A DNA stretch of 64,000 nucleotides from Bacillota bacterium (GTDB taxonomy: Bacteria; Bacillota_A; Clostridia; Lachnospirales; Lachnospiraceae). Shown piece by piece: positions 1-8,301 of this stretch (the first letter of the stretch is position 1; each line of letters starts with the position of its first letter). The DNA is taken from assembly GCA_023443625.1 (NCBI GenBank), contig JAEZTQ010000100.1, positions 4,856 to 68,855 on the forward strand, written 5' to 3'. Under the pieces are notes generated by a model. It was not told the DNA's origin. It ran no database searches and worked only from the letters and a program-made list of their open reading frames with translations. A program made the position numbers and the translations under genes.

Positions 1-2
1 AG

Positions 3-536
3 AACGATTATCGCCTCATGGAAGCTGACGAGATCTTAAAGGATAGTTATGAGGAAGAGACCATAGTTGCTGTCTCCGATTACATGGAAGATATTCCATT
101 TGATGAAAGCAAACCTCTCATTGAAAGTGATGAAGATGTATTCGAGTATGAAGAAGGCTTCGAAGATGAGCTTCCTGATGATAGCGAGACTCCGGATGAA
201 AGTGATGAAGGAAAAGCGGATGAAGATGCCTCTGAAGATAAACTCCCGGATGATGATAGCGAAACTTCGGATGAAAGTGATGAAGGAAAAACCGATAATG
301 AAGCTGCTTCTGAAGATGAGTTTTCCGATGATAGCCTATTGGAGGGTGGACTTTACAACAGTGAAGCTGCCTCTGAAGATGAGTTTCCTGATGAGGGCCA
401 ATCCGACGACGGACTTCTCCTTGCTGTGCCCAAAACAGGAGATAATAGTAGCCCTACAGTGATTATCTTACCGATAATGGGAATTGTACTTGCAGCTCTA
501 CTGATTGCTGATCAAAAGAAAAGAAGAATGAAATAA
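3..536 (+). CDS. Acidic repeat surface protein with LPXTG-like sorting signal, 3' part
   Basis: The reading frame is open to the left edge, so this is the C-terminal part of a larger protein; the ATG at 18 is probably internal. The visible part is almost entirely Asp/Glu/Ser and contains imperfect repeats of an SEDELPDDSETPDESDEGK-like unit (about residues 45-125). It ends with VPKTGD, a hydrophobic segment (VIILPIMGIVLAALLIA) and the basic tail KKRRMK. That is the layout of a sortase wall-sorting signal with VPKTG in place of LPXTG. A cell-wall-anchored protein with an acidic stalk is the natural reading. The functional domain lies outside the window and its role cannot be stated. Confidence 0.75.
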   Translation, partial: NDYRLMEADEILKDSYEEETIVAVSDYMEDIPFDESKPLIESDEDVFEYEEGFEDELPDDSETPDESDEGKADEDASEDKLPDDDSETSDESDEGKTDNEAASEDEFSDDSLLEGGLYNSEAASEDEFPDEGQSDDGLLLAVPKTGDNSSPTVIILPIMGIVLAALLIADQKKRRMK

Positions 537-575
537 ATTGCTACATATTATTTTAGTTATGACTATAATAGAGAG

Positions 576-613
576 GCAGTCGGACTTCGCCAGAAGATCC
601 GGCTGCTTTTTAT
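576..613 (+). terminator. Rho-independent terminator after the wall protein
   Basis: A 9-bp stem (GCAGTCGGA / TCCGGCTGC, one G-U pair) is followed by TTTTTATTT, 40 bases after the stop codon. Confidence 0.8.
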
Positions 614-802
614 TTATGCGAAGGTAAAGTGAAGTATTAACAAAGCTATGCTTTGTTCACGTACGCACCTGGGATAACCGGAGAAACTAGCGTAGCGTGT
701 TTCTTCTGGTTCCAACACCCGATGGGAGTAACCTTGATGCCTTTATGATTTTGGAGTTTGGGAAAGGGTTATTAAGTTCTGGAATTTTGTTACATATTTT
801 TC
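614..802. other. Non-coding spacer with a weak inverted repeat
   Basis: No credible ORF. AACCGGAGAAAC near 675 and GTTTCTTCTGGTT near 700 form an imperfect inverted repeat, and AAAGCTATGCTTT near 640 is a short hairpin. No T-run or known family signature was recognised. Confidence 0.4.
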
Positions 803-831
803 TTGACATTGATTATACAATGGTGTAATAT
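803..831 (+). promoter_or_regulatory. blaI promoter with overlapping BlaI-type operator
   Basis: TTGACA (803-808), 17-bp spacer, TAATAT (826-831) is a near-consensus sigma-A promoter. TACA (816-819) and TGTA (824-827) form a dyad reaching into the -10. TACA/TGTA half-sites are what BlaI/MecI repressors bind, so autorepression is likely. Confidence 0.7.
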
Positions 832-876
832 TAACACAAATATAATGTTATGCATTAATGGAAAGGAGTGATAAAG

Positions 877-1269
877 TTGGGTAATTCGATCAAAAGATTA
901 GGAGATGCGGAATTAGAAATTATGAAGGTTTTATGGCGTAGTGTTTTACCTGTTACCTCAAGTTACATATTGGAGGAGCTCAAAGGAAAGCGTAAATGGG
1001 GGTTATCAACCTTGATGACCTCTCTCGCAAGGTTGTCGGAGAAAGGATTTGTTTACTGTGATAGAACTACTCGTACCAATTTATATTCTGTACTGGTGGC
1101 AGAAAACGAATATAAGGTGCAGGAAAGCAAATCATTTTTAGAAAAATTTTATGGGAATTCACTGCAAAGCATGGTAACAAATCTTTATAGTAACAAGGTA
1201 ATAGATCATACAGACATAGAAGAATTACAGGATTATCTGAAACAATTGGAAAAGGAGTATAATGCATGA
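877..1269 (+). CDS. BlaI/MecI-family winged-helix repressor
   Basis: This is a 130-aa protein with the BlaI opening LGDAELEIMKVLW and a winged helix of family-typical length. The TTG at 877 is preferred over the GTG at 868 because the ribosome site AAAGGAG (862-868) runs into the GTG but sits 8 bases before the TTG. The gene overlaps the next one by ATGA (1266-1269), so repressor and membrane protease are translationally coupled, the usual blaI-blaR1 arrangement. By family it should bind the dyad in its own promoter and be inactivated when the partner protease is triggered. No beta-lactamase is visible nearby, so the target may be only this operon or distant genes. Confidence 0.85.
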   Translation: MGNSIKRLGDAELEIMKVLWRSVLPVTSSYILEELKGKRKWGLSTLMTSLARLSEKGFVYCDRTTRTNLYSVLVAENEYKVQESKSFLEKFYGNSLQSMVTNLYSNKVIDHTDIEELQDYLKQLEKEYNA

Positions 1270-3524
1270 TCAGTCAATTGTTTTTATCGATGCTGGAGGT
1301 TTCGCTTACAACAGGTATAGGGATTGTTATCATTAAAATACTGTCGCTTTTTATAAATAAGAATTATGCTGCTAAGTGGATAAAACTCATATGGCTGATG
1401 GTAGCTGTGAGGCTTCTGCTACCAATTAACTTTTCGCCTTTTGGTGCACCAGTCCAATTAAGCTTTCTGAGTTCAAGCAATGCAAACAATATTTCATATA
1501 CAGCTTCGTCGGATATAAATGCAGACATGGTAGATGAAACTGCAATAGAAGGTTTTAAAGATACAGAGGTTAATACTGGTATACAGGATAACAGGCTTAT
1601 TGTACGTACAGGTGATAGTTTAAACAAAACAATCCCATGGATGAATATTGCTGTTTTTATATGGGGTACCGGCTGTGTTTTATTTATAATGTATCACCTG
1701 ATTGGATATCTCTATTATAGAAAGCAGATTTTACGCTGGAGCAGGGCTGATAAAGAGCAAAGAATACATAATATAATCGCTGAGGTTTCCCAACAATTAT
1801 CCTTACAAAAGCAGCTAAAGGTTTATGTATGTGATAAAATAGCAAGCCCTTCCCTTATGGGGTTTATTCATCCTGTTCTGGTAATCCCCCCGGATTGTTA
1901 TTCTGATAAAGAAATGTCCTTAATAATAAAGCATGAACTCACTCATCACAGGTTAAAGGACATTTGGTATAAATTATTTTTGATTGTTGTAAACGCAGTT
2001 CACTGGTTTAATCCGGCAGTCTATCTGCTGCGCCATGAAGCATATATTGATTTGGAGGTCGCATGTGATGATGAGGTAATTAAAAGTATGTCTGTAGATG
2101 ATCGAAAGAAGTATGGTGAAACAATTCTTTCCTGCATTAATCAGCAGAAAATACGAAAAGTTGCTTTGACGACAGGCTTTAATGATACTGCCAAAACGCT
2201 GAAAGATAGATTAAAGAATATTCTAAGTGCAGAGAAAAAACGTAATGGGCTGATTATTATTTTCATTAGCTTGATTTTGGTAGTAGGCATTGGCGCTCTG
2301 ATTTCATTTGGCGGAGAAAAGAAGAAACATAGGGACACAGACGGACATATCTGGTATGGCGCAGTCAGTCTTATTCCTGAGAATACAAAGCTGCCGGATA
2401 ATCTCATTGAAAATAGTGATCAGTTGAATGAATTTTTAGAAAGTGACAGAACAATTGCCTTAGTGGCAAATATACCGGAAGAGGATATCTATGTATATGG
2501 CCTGAAAGAGCTTGGTAGGGAAGAGGGGACTTATACACTTCATGGAATATGTGTGAAGCAGGGAAGTGAAGTTCAGGTATTGGATATTAACTGGGGTGTT
2601 TATGATGAATTACCAAAGCTTAGGTATCAGGACTATGATGGTGATGGAATAAAAGAATTGGCAATGATATCAAGAAGTGAAAGTGGAATGGATATCTCCC
2701 TTAATGATTTGTATATCCTGGAGAAAAGAAAGGAGGGAGGATGGACGCCTCATTCATTTGCCTCCTCCGACTGGCAAAACATAATAAATAAGAGAATGGA
2801 GTACCAGGAGAAGGACGGGATATTAACAATTTCTATTGACGGTAAGGATACAGGATATAGAATAAATATCGCATCCCTTGAAGAAGAATGGGGAGAAGAA
2901 TTAACTTCGGTTTTCTTTGGAAGCTATGGGGAATTTTATTTTAGTAATGAGAGGATCTTTCTAAAGGTACTTCCTGCAGCTAAAGTGGGTAATTGGGTGA
3001 CCCCTCAGATAATTACCGATAACTATATTCCGATGGAGGTATTATATAAGGGCAATTTTGATTTGATCAACGGCTTTGATTCCCAGCCGATTAGGCAAGA
3101 AGCTTCTGATAATAATGCTGACAGCGAAGGGGATACCAAGATAGAGGAAATGAAAATAGAGGATGTAGCGGAGGATAGTATACAGGAATACCTGGACAGT
3201 CCGGAAGGGAAGCTTCTTAAGGAGAGATCTGACAGCTTTGTTAAGGCTTACTTTTCTAATGATAAGGAGGCAGCCCTTGCATATCTTGCTGAGGATGCAG
3301 ATTATGATAGCTGCGTATATAGGGATGATGATGGTAAAGAAGTCAATGTTTATAACAAACTAATTCATATTTTGGCAAAATGGTATACTGCCTCAGATGA
3401 TAAAAAAGCAAATGTTCAATATGAATATGAATTAGAAGATGAAGATTCCTTTACTTATCTTAATCTGGATCTTGTAAGGGAAGAGGATAACTGGGTTATT
3501 TTTAGTATATATCTAGAAAAATAA
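1266..3524 (+). CDS. BlaR1-like M56 membrane metallopeptidase with non-PBP C-terminus
   Basis: 752 aa. Hydrophobic segments lie near residues 10-29, 38-54, 120-150 and 235-255; the M56 zinc motif HELTH is near residue 223, with EVACDDEVI further on. A last membrane segment (about 328-350) leads into about 400 outward residues. In BlaR1/MecR1 that region is a penicillin-binding sensor, but here no SxxK or KTG pattern was seen. It has DYDGDGIKELAMI, resembling a VCBS/FG-GAP calcium loop, and a C-terminal part (about 640-752) resembling an NTF2-like fold. By family logic, ligand binding outside would activate the inner protease and relieve BlaI repression. The ligand is unknown and probably not a beta-lactam. 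Confidence 0.8.
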   Translation: MISQLFLSMLEVSLTTGIGIVIIKILSLFINKNYAAKWIKLIWLMVAVRLLLPINFSPFGAPVQLSFLSSSNANNISYTASSDINADMVDETAIEGFKDTEVNTGIQDNRLIVRTGDSLNKTIPWMNIAVFIWGTGCVLFIMYHLIGYLYYRKQILRWSRADKEQRIHNIIAEVSQQLSLQKQLKVYVCDKIASPSLMGFIHPVLVIPPDCYSDKEMSLIIKHELTHHRLKDIWYKLFLIVVNAVHWFNPAVYLLRHEAYIDLEVACDDEVIKSMSVDDRKKYGETILSCINQQKIRKVALTTGFNDTAKTLKDRLKNILSAEKKRNGLIIIFISLILVVGIGALISFGGEKKKHRDTDGHIWYGAVSLIPENTKLPDNLIENSDQLNEFLESDRTIALVANIPEEDIYVYGLKELGREEGTYTLHGICVKQGSEVQVLDINWGVYDELPKLRYQDYDGDGIKELAMISRSESGMDISLNDLYILEKRKEGGWTPHSFASSDWQNIINKRMEYQEKDGILTISIDGKDTGYRINIASLEEEWGEELTSVFFGSYGEFYFSNERIFLKVLPAAKVGNWVTPQIITDNYIPMEVLYKGNFDLINGFDSQPIRQEASDNNADSEGDTKIEEMKIEDVAEDSIQEYLDSPEGKLLKERSDSFVKAYFSNDKEAALAYLAEDADYDSCVYRDDDGKEVNVYNKLIHILAKWYTASDDKKANVQYEYELEDEDSFTYLNLDLVREEDNWVIFSIYLEK

Positions 3525-3598
3525 AGTAATCCCTTGTAGATGTGTATTTGAGCGAATATAATTACAAGCATGTTGAAAAATTATAAAATAATATAAGA

Positions 3599-3642
3599 AA
3601 TGATTATCCTAAACTTCTCAGGGCGCAGGATAATCATTTTTT
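3599..3642 (+). terminator. Terminator of the blaI-blaR1-like operon
   Basis: Perfect 10-bp stem TGATTATCCT (3601-3610) / AGGATAATCA (3627-3636), followed by a run of six T with an A-rich 5' side, so it may act in both directions. Confidence 0.85.
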
Positions 3643-3677
3643 ATTCATTTTTATCACTAATCAAACTATCTTTCCAG

Positions 3678-3706
3678 TTGACAACTTAACAGTTGTTAAG
3701 TATGAT
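3678..3706 (+). promoter_or_regulatory. tetR promoter with perfect palindromic operator
   Basis: TTGACA (3678-3683), 17-bp spacer, TATGAT (3701-3706). The spacer holds the palindrome ACTTAACAGTTGTTAAGT (3684-3701), with 8-base arms around a GT centre. A further half-site TTAAGT lies at 3718-3723. A repressor bound here would block RNA polymerase directly. Confidence 0.8.
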
Positions 3707-3737
3707 TATAACAAGCGTTAAGTAATTGGTGAAGGAG

Positions 3738-4373
3738 ATGAGAAAAACAAAAATGGGAAAAGAAAAGCAGGATACAAAGCAGCTTATTTTAGATACTGCA
3801 TTAGATTTATTCTCAAAGAGAGGTTATAGTGCGGTGTCTATCAGAGATATTTCTAGTAGAGTAGGCTTTAAAGAAAGTGCAATTTATTATCATTTTAAAA
3901 ATAAGCAGGATATATTTGATGTGTTGTGCCAATCTTTTGATAATGTAATGTATTCAATACCGCCTCAGTTTGCCAAAGAGATGGCGAAAGTTACGAAGGT
4001 AGAAAAAGAAGCATTTTATATGGTATGCCATAGTTACTTTACGCATTATCTCATGGAAGAGAGAGTGAATCAGTTTCTTAGAATGTTAATTATAGAGCAA
4101 GGCATTAATGAAGTAGCTGCAAAGATGTATCATAATATTATGTTTGATGAAGCAGTAAGTAACCAGTTACTTATATTTAGCTGGCTGATTCAGGTGGGAT
4201 TTTTAAAAACAGGCCAGGTGGAACATATGGTGATGGATTATCACACTATGGTGGTTTATTTATTTCATAGATATTTGATATGCGGAGAAATAACGGAAGA
4301 GGTTAAATTGACCATATCAGAGGAGTTAACAAAACATATAGAATATTTTTTAATAAAATATGGGGTTGATTAG
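3738..4373 (+). CDS. TetR/AcrR-family repressor of the adjacent ABC exporter
   Basis: About 211 aa. The N-terminal helix-turn-helix (AIYYHFKNKQDIFDVL) is typical TetR, and the rest is an all-helical ligand domain without recognisable specificity. The start is uncertain: TTG 3726, ATG 3738 and ATG 3753 are all in frame, and GAAGGAG (3731-3737) is too close for 3738 and rather far for 3753. The gene is followed after 12 bases by an ABC ATPase and two permeases, so it probably controls its own operon through the palindrome in its promoter. The inducer is likely the exporter substrate, but that is inference. Confidence 0.85.
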   Translation: MRKTKMGKEKQDTKQLILDTALDLFSKRGYSAVSIRDISSRVGFKESAIYYHFKNKQDIFDVLCQSFDNVMYSIPPQFAKEMAKVTKVEKEAFYMVCHSYFTHYLMEERVNQFLRMLIIEQGINEVAAKMYHNIMFDEAVSNQLLIFSWLIQVGFLKTGQVEHMVMDYHTMVVYLFHRYLICGEITEEVKLTISEELTKHIEYFLIKYGVD

Positions 4374-4385
4374 GGGGTAAATTAG

Positions 4386-5294
4386 ATGAGGGATATCATT
4401 AAAACTGTGAATTTAACAAAGACTTATAAAGGGACACCAGTGGTAAAGGATATTAATTTAAATATCAAAAAGGGTGATATATACGGGTTTATAGGACGAA
4501 ATGGTGCCGGCAAGACCACAACGATGAGAATGTTACTGAACTTAATTAAGCCGTCTGGGGGTCACATTGAACTCTTTGGAGAGACGGTAGGGGATAAAAA
4601 CATGCCTAGTAATTTGCGAAAAATGGGTGCAATTATTGAAACTCCTGGATTTTATATGAACCTATCTGCCAGAGAAAACCTTGATATTCATCGCTTAATG
4701 ATGAATGTTTCTGATAAAAGCTGCATAGACAGGGAACTGGCAACCGTTGGATTATCTGGGGAAGGAGATAAGAAAGTTCGCAATTATTCCTTGGGAATGA
4801 AACAAAGACTGGGAATTGCCAGAGCATTATTACATAAACCTGAATTGTTATTACTTGATGAGCCAATTAATGGGCTGGATCCTCAGGGTGTTATAGAAAT
4901 CCGTGAACTCCTATTAAAGATAGCAGATGAAGGTACAACGATCCTTGTATCATCCCATATTTTATCTGAGGTTGAGAAAGTGGTTAATAAAATTGGGATA
5001 TTAAGCAAAGGAGAACTCTTAGAAGAGATAACCAAGGATAATTTTCAGGCGAAATGCAGACAAACAACTGTGTACAAAGTAAATGATGTTGAAAAGGCAG
5101 GAGCACTTATAAGACAATACCTTAATATTGAGGATTTATCAATATCTGAAGATACCATTTCCTTTAATTCAAAGGAGCAATCAGGCAATGGCAAACTTAA
5201 TAAAATACTAGTTGATCATGGAATAGAGGTTCTTGAGAGTAAAATTGTAAGGTCTTCACTGGAAGATTATTTTATGGAGATTACAGGTGCATAA
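4386..5294 (+). CDS. ABC exporter ATPase, BcrA/lantibiotic-immunity type
   Basis: 302 aa. Walker A is GRNGAGKT (about residues 37-44), the signature is YSLGMKQR, Walker B is LLLLDEP with GLDPQG following, and the H-loop is VSSHI. The sequence with its short C-terminal extension fits the BcrA-like ATPases that power efflux of bacitracin, lantibiotics or similar membrane-active peptides. It sits between the TetR regulator and two ABC-2 type permeases and would energise them as a homodimer. The substrate cannot be read from the sequence. Confidence 0.88.
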   Translation: MRDIIKTVNLTKTYKGTPVVKDINLNIKKGDIYGFIGRNGAGKTTTMRMLLNLIKPSGGHIELFGETVGDKNMPSNLRKMGAIIETPGFYMNLSARENLDIHRLMMNVSDKSCIDRELATVGLSGEGDKKVRNYSLGMKQRLGIARALLHKPELLLLDEPINGLDPQGVIEIRELLLKIADEGTTILVSSHILSEVEKVVNKIGILSKGELLEEITKDNFQAKCRQTTVYKVNDVEKAGALIRQYLNIEDLSISEDTISFNSKEQSGNGKLNKILVDHGIEVLESKIVRSSLEDYFMEITGA

Positions 5295-5314
5295 GTGAAG
5301 TGGGAGGTTTATTG

Positions 5315-6031
5315 ATGAGGAATTTAATTGGGTTTGAAATAAGGAAAATTAAGCATACATTTTTATCGCTTCTGATTTTAGTATCCCTAGCAGGGCCTAT
5401 AGCTATGATTGCTGTGATGTATGCTATCAATGATGAAAAGACTTTTTTAGAAGTGGTAATCAGTAATAGCGTATTTGTGCAGTTGATACCATTTGCAGTG
5501 ACTGTCATTTTTGGGTGTTTTATTGTGGCGAGAGAATATAAGGATAATATGATGCTTTATCTGAAAATTACACCACAATCACAGGTCAAGATAGTGCTAT
5601 CCAAGTTCATTGTAATTATACTGGAACTGAGCCTTACACAGATTTTTTCTTTTTTCATGCTCTTTATAATAAATAGGGTGATAGATGGATATGATACCGA
5701 CTTGTTGCTAAAATACATAAAAGCGGGACTCATAAGTGCAGGAGCGCTTAGCTGTCTTGTTCCTTTGATGATATTCATAAGTCTTATCAGGCGTAGTTTT
5801 TCAAGTGCAGCACTTATTTTTTTAATGATATTCATGCTAACATTTCCTTATATATTTTCAGAAAATGGAGCTCTTTTTCCACATCTATTGCCAATGGTTC
5901 TGGTAGCCAAGTTTTTTGGAAATCCAGTCTATGATAAAGTAAGTTATTTGAATGCGGTATTCATTTTAATTGGGGTAGCAGCAATCTTTTTATTTTTAGT
6001 GGTTAGAATATCAAAGAAGAAGGATAAATAG
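5315..6031 (+). CDS. ABC-2 family permease 1 of the exporter
   Basis: 238 aa with six predicted hydrophobic segments, starting MRNLIGFEIRKIKHTFLSLL, the BcrB-type opening with a cytoplasmic helix before the first membrane span. ATG 5315 is chosen over GTG 5300 because GGGAGG (5302-5307) lies 7 bases before it. The gene follows the ATPase by 20 bases and is followed 2 bases later by a second permease, so a heterodimeric channel is likely. Confidence 0.8.
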   Translation: MRNLIGFEIRKIKHTFLSLLILVSLAGPIAMIAVMYAINDEKTFLEVVISNSVFVQLIPFAVTVIFGCFIVAREYKDNMMLYLKITPQSQVKIVLSKFIVIILELSLTQIFSFFMLFIINRVIDGYDTDLLLKYIKAGLISAGALSCLVPLMIFISLIRRSFSSAALIFLMIFMLTFPYIFSENGALFPHLLPMVLVAKFFGNPVYDKVSYLNAVFILIGVAAIFLFLVVRISKKKDK

Positions 6032-6033
6032 AC

Positions 6034-6759
6034 ATGGGAAGACTTTTTAAAGCAGAACTTAAAAAATTACGCTCCTTAAATATTTGGTGGCTGGTGATAG
6101 CAGGTGGAACCTTGCCTACAATAATCACCTATCTTACACTGTATAATAAAGAAGGGGTGGAGTGGCTTAGGTTTATTAATATGTCCCTGCTCTCCTTTAA
6201 TGTCCAATCCCTACTTACCTTTGCAACCTTTGCAACTTATATGTGGGCAAGAGAACAGGAAGAAAATATGGTGGAATTGGTATGGTGCTATCCATTCCCC
6301 AGGTTTTATTTGGTACTAGTTAAGTTAATAGTACTATTTTTAGTCATAGTAGTTACCGCTGCCTTTTTCTTTTTTACAACAATGATTGTAGCTAGGGGAA
6401 TGTTTGAAACTATGATACCAGAAGAACTGTTGTGGAAGCTGATAAAAACAATATTACATACGGGTACCATGCACTTTTTATTGGTACCAATGTATATGTG
6501 TATTGCCATAGTAACCAAGATCTCTATATCGGGCTTAATCTTTGGAATAATTAATATGTGCATTTGTATGGCACTCAGTCATACAGGTATGGTTCAATAT
6601 ATTCCTCAATGTATACCTTATGTGATGGGTGATCATCTATTGGGAGTGAATTCAATGGTAATAGATCATAGCTTATGGGTCTATTATAGTATAACCGTAG
6701 GAGTCTTTGTGATATCCTTGTCTGTAACCAAGGTGCTTGTTGACAGGCTGAAGAAGTAA
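6034..6759 (+). CDS. ABC-2 family permease 2 of the exporter
   Basis: 241 aa starting MGRLFKAELKKLRSLNIWW, with about six hydrophobic segments; the same family as permease 1 but clearly diverged. Its ATG lies 2 bases after the stop of permease 1, indicating translational coupling. Together with the BcrA-like ATPase it should form a three-gene efflux or immunity transporter. Confidence 0.8.
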   Translation: MGRLFKAELKKLRSLNIWWLVIAGGTLPTIITYLTLYNKEGVEWLRFINMSLLSFNVQSLLTFATFATYMWAREQEENMVELVWCYPFPRFYLVLVKLIVLFLVIVVTAAFFFFTTMIVARGMFETMIPEELLWKLIKTILHTGTMHFLLVPMYMCIAIVTKISISGLIFGIINMCICMALSHTGMVQYIPQCIPYVMGDHLLGVNSMVIDHSLWVYYSITVGVFVISLSVTKVLVDRLKK

Positions 6760-6827
6760 GAGAACCAGATAAAAAGAGAAGAAGATAAAATCAAAAAGGC
6801 GGCTGTAAAGCATAGGGAAACAATAAA

Positions 6828-6887
6828 GAATGCACATTGGTTTCCGAAAAGCACTAGGGGTCTGTGTGTGGAAACTAATATGCATTC
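6828..6887. repeat. Long inverted repeat downstream of the exporter operon
   Basis: Arms of 18 bases (6828-6845 and 6870-6887) match at 16 positions around a 24-base loop. There is no T-run on either side, so it is not a classical terminator. It may be a 3' processing stem or a mobile-element remnant. Confidence 0.5.
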
Positions 6888-6920
6888 TATATAGATTTAG
6901 ACTTTCATTTTGCAACAGCA

Positions 6921-6949
6921 CCTAATAAGGAATAAGCTGCCTTATTGGG
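6921..6949 (-). terminator. Weak stem-loop after the BACON gene
   Basis: CCTAATAAGG / CCTTATTGGG form a 10-base stem 18 bases past the minus-strand stop codon. There is no clear U-tract on the minus side. Confidence 0.4.
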
Positions 6950-6966
6950 TTTATCGTAATGCTTTA

Positions 6967-7608
6967 CTATGTAGAGGGCTGTATAACTGTAATGGTTTTT
7001 GTTATAGTTCCTGCAGTAAATGTAAAATGAATTGTTCGTGTGCTTCCAGTATTATTTTGAGGAATAAATGCCTGACAGGTACCATTGCCATATCCGCTTG
7101 TGCCAGATCCAAAGGATACATAATCCACATCATCAGTTGCATACCAGTAGGTATTGCTACTAACCCCAATATACAGGTTGGCACCCCATGCAGAACAGGT
7201 AGAGGTTTCATAATAGCCGATGTTCAAATAAGCAGCATCTGCTCCCTGCTCAACAGGTACTGTGTGTGATAAAGCACCGGAAGTAATTGTAATATTGCCT
7301 GTTCTTTTAGTACCGGAATAATTTCCTGCTATTGTTGCTGTAATATAGTTAGTACCACTTCCACTTGTTTTATTCAGGACAATCCACTTTACATCGGTTG
7401 ACGCACTCCAGGCATCATCCACATTGAAATAAATATTTTTTGTTGTTGCTTCACAGGTTAGCTTAAAGGTTGTTTCTGGATAGCATTGTGGGTAAACTTG
7501 CAGGTAGGTTGCAGCACTTACTGTGGATGAACTAAGAAAAATGACACTTAGTAACACACAGGTAATGCTACCAGTTAGTAGTTTCTTAATCTTCTTTACA
7601 AACCTCAT
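6967..7608 (-). CDS. Secreted protein with two BACON domains
   Basis: 213 aa. ATG 7608 is preferred to 7617 because the ribosome site AAGGG (plus-strand 7618-7622) lies 9 bases before it and directly abuts the other. The signal peptide MRFVKKIKKLLTGS...VSA precedes two similar beta-sandwich units. Each ends in the BACON hallmark: a Gly/Thr-rich stretch, then KRTGNITITSG...VPVEQ in the first and TRTIHFTFTAG...ITVIQPS in the second. BACON domains are extracellular carbohydrate- or mucin-associated modules; no catalytic domain or wall anchor is present. The neighbours on both sides are unrelated. Confidence 0.8.
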   Translation of the reverse strand: MRFVKKIKKLLTGSITCVLLSVIFLSSSTVSAATYLQVYPQCYPETTFKLTCEATTKNIYFNVDDAWSASTDVKWIVLNKTSGSGTNYITATIAGNYSGTKRTGNITITSGALSHTVPVEQGADAAYLNIGYYETSTCSAWGANLYIGVSSNTYWYATDDVDYVSFGSGTSGYGNGTCQAFIPQNNTGSTRTIHFTFTAGTITKTITVIQPST

Positions 7609-7738
7609 ATAAATCATCCCTTCATATTATATTGTAATATACATATATTACCATTTCATTATAACTCATATAAAAAAACTTGTCTATATAAATGGGTAAA
7701 ATAGTAAATAAATAGTAAACATTAAAAAAGGAGACATA

Positions 7739-8191
7739 ATGGAGAAATTAGATATTTCAGTAGCAAAGAATAAAGAAGAACTAATGGCCTGTTTAAGAAT
7801 CAGGAGGGAAGTATTTCAGATTGAAAAAAAAGTACCCAAGGAAATTGAGGAAGATGAATTCGATTGTCTTGATAAAGAGTGTGAGCATTTTCTAATTCGT
7901 TATGATAATCGGAATGTGGGTACAACACGTTGTAGGGTAATGACAGACAAGAAGGTTATTAGATTGCAACGTTTCTGTTTTTTAGCTGAGTTTCGCAATC
8001 TTGGTCTTGGACGAAAAGCACTAGAATTTATTGAACAATATTACAGAAGTATGGGAAAAGATAAGATTGTAATGGATGCCAAGTTTGAAGTATCTATATT
8101 TTATGAAAAATGCGGCTATCTTACAAAATCTGATATCTTTGAGGAAGTAGGAATAGAGCATATAGCAATGGAAAAATACTTATTACAATAA
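7739..8191 (+). CDS. GNAT-family N-acetyltransferase
   Basis: 150 aa behind AAAGGAG with good spacing. The acetyl-CoA loop is RNLGLGRKALEFI (about residues 86-98, pattern RxxGxG), followed by VMDAKFEVSIFYEKCGY, the conserved second half of the fold. The ElaA/YjcF-like opening (ELMACLRIRREVFQIEK) suggests acetylation of a small amine or thiol, but the substrate is unknown. An IS element begins 15 bases after the stop codon and leaves the gene intact. Confidence 0.85.
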   Translation: MEKLDISVAKNKEELMACLRIRREVFQIEKKVPKEIEEDEFDCLDKECEHFLIRYDNRNVGTTRCRVMTDKKVIRLQRFCFLAEFRNLGLGRKALEFIEQYYRSMGKDKIVMDAKFEVSIFYEKCGYLTKSDIFEEVGIEHIAMEKYLLQ

Positions 8192-8242
8192 CACACTGCA
8201 ATATTGGGTAGTGTAAATAATTTTGTGTCTTGGTAATAAGTA

Positions 8243-8301
8243 CCACTTTCTTGGTGAGAATTAGATATGAATATTCTCATCCGGAAGGTGGTTTTTATAT
8301 G
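8243..8301 (+). promoter_or_regulatory. Hairpin sequestering the transposase ribosome-binding site
   Basis: CCACTTTCTTGGTGAGAAT (8243-8261) pairs with ATTCTCATCCGGAAGGTGG (8273-8291), 15 Watson-Crick plus 3 wobble pairs out of 19. GGAAGGTGG is the ribosome site for the ATG at 8299. In a read-through transcript it would be hidden, a known way for IS elements to limit transposase made from outside promoters. Confidence 0.6.

Noticed and set aside
640..720. Miniature transposon before blaI
   Set aside because: The inverted repeat is short and imperfect and there is no target duplication.
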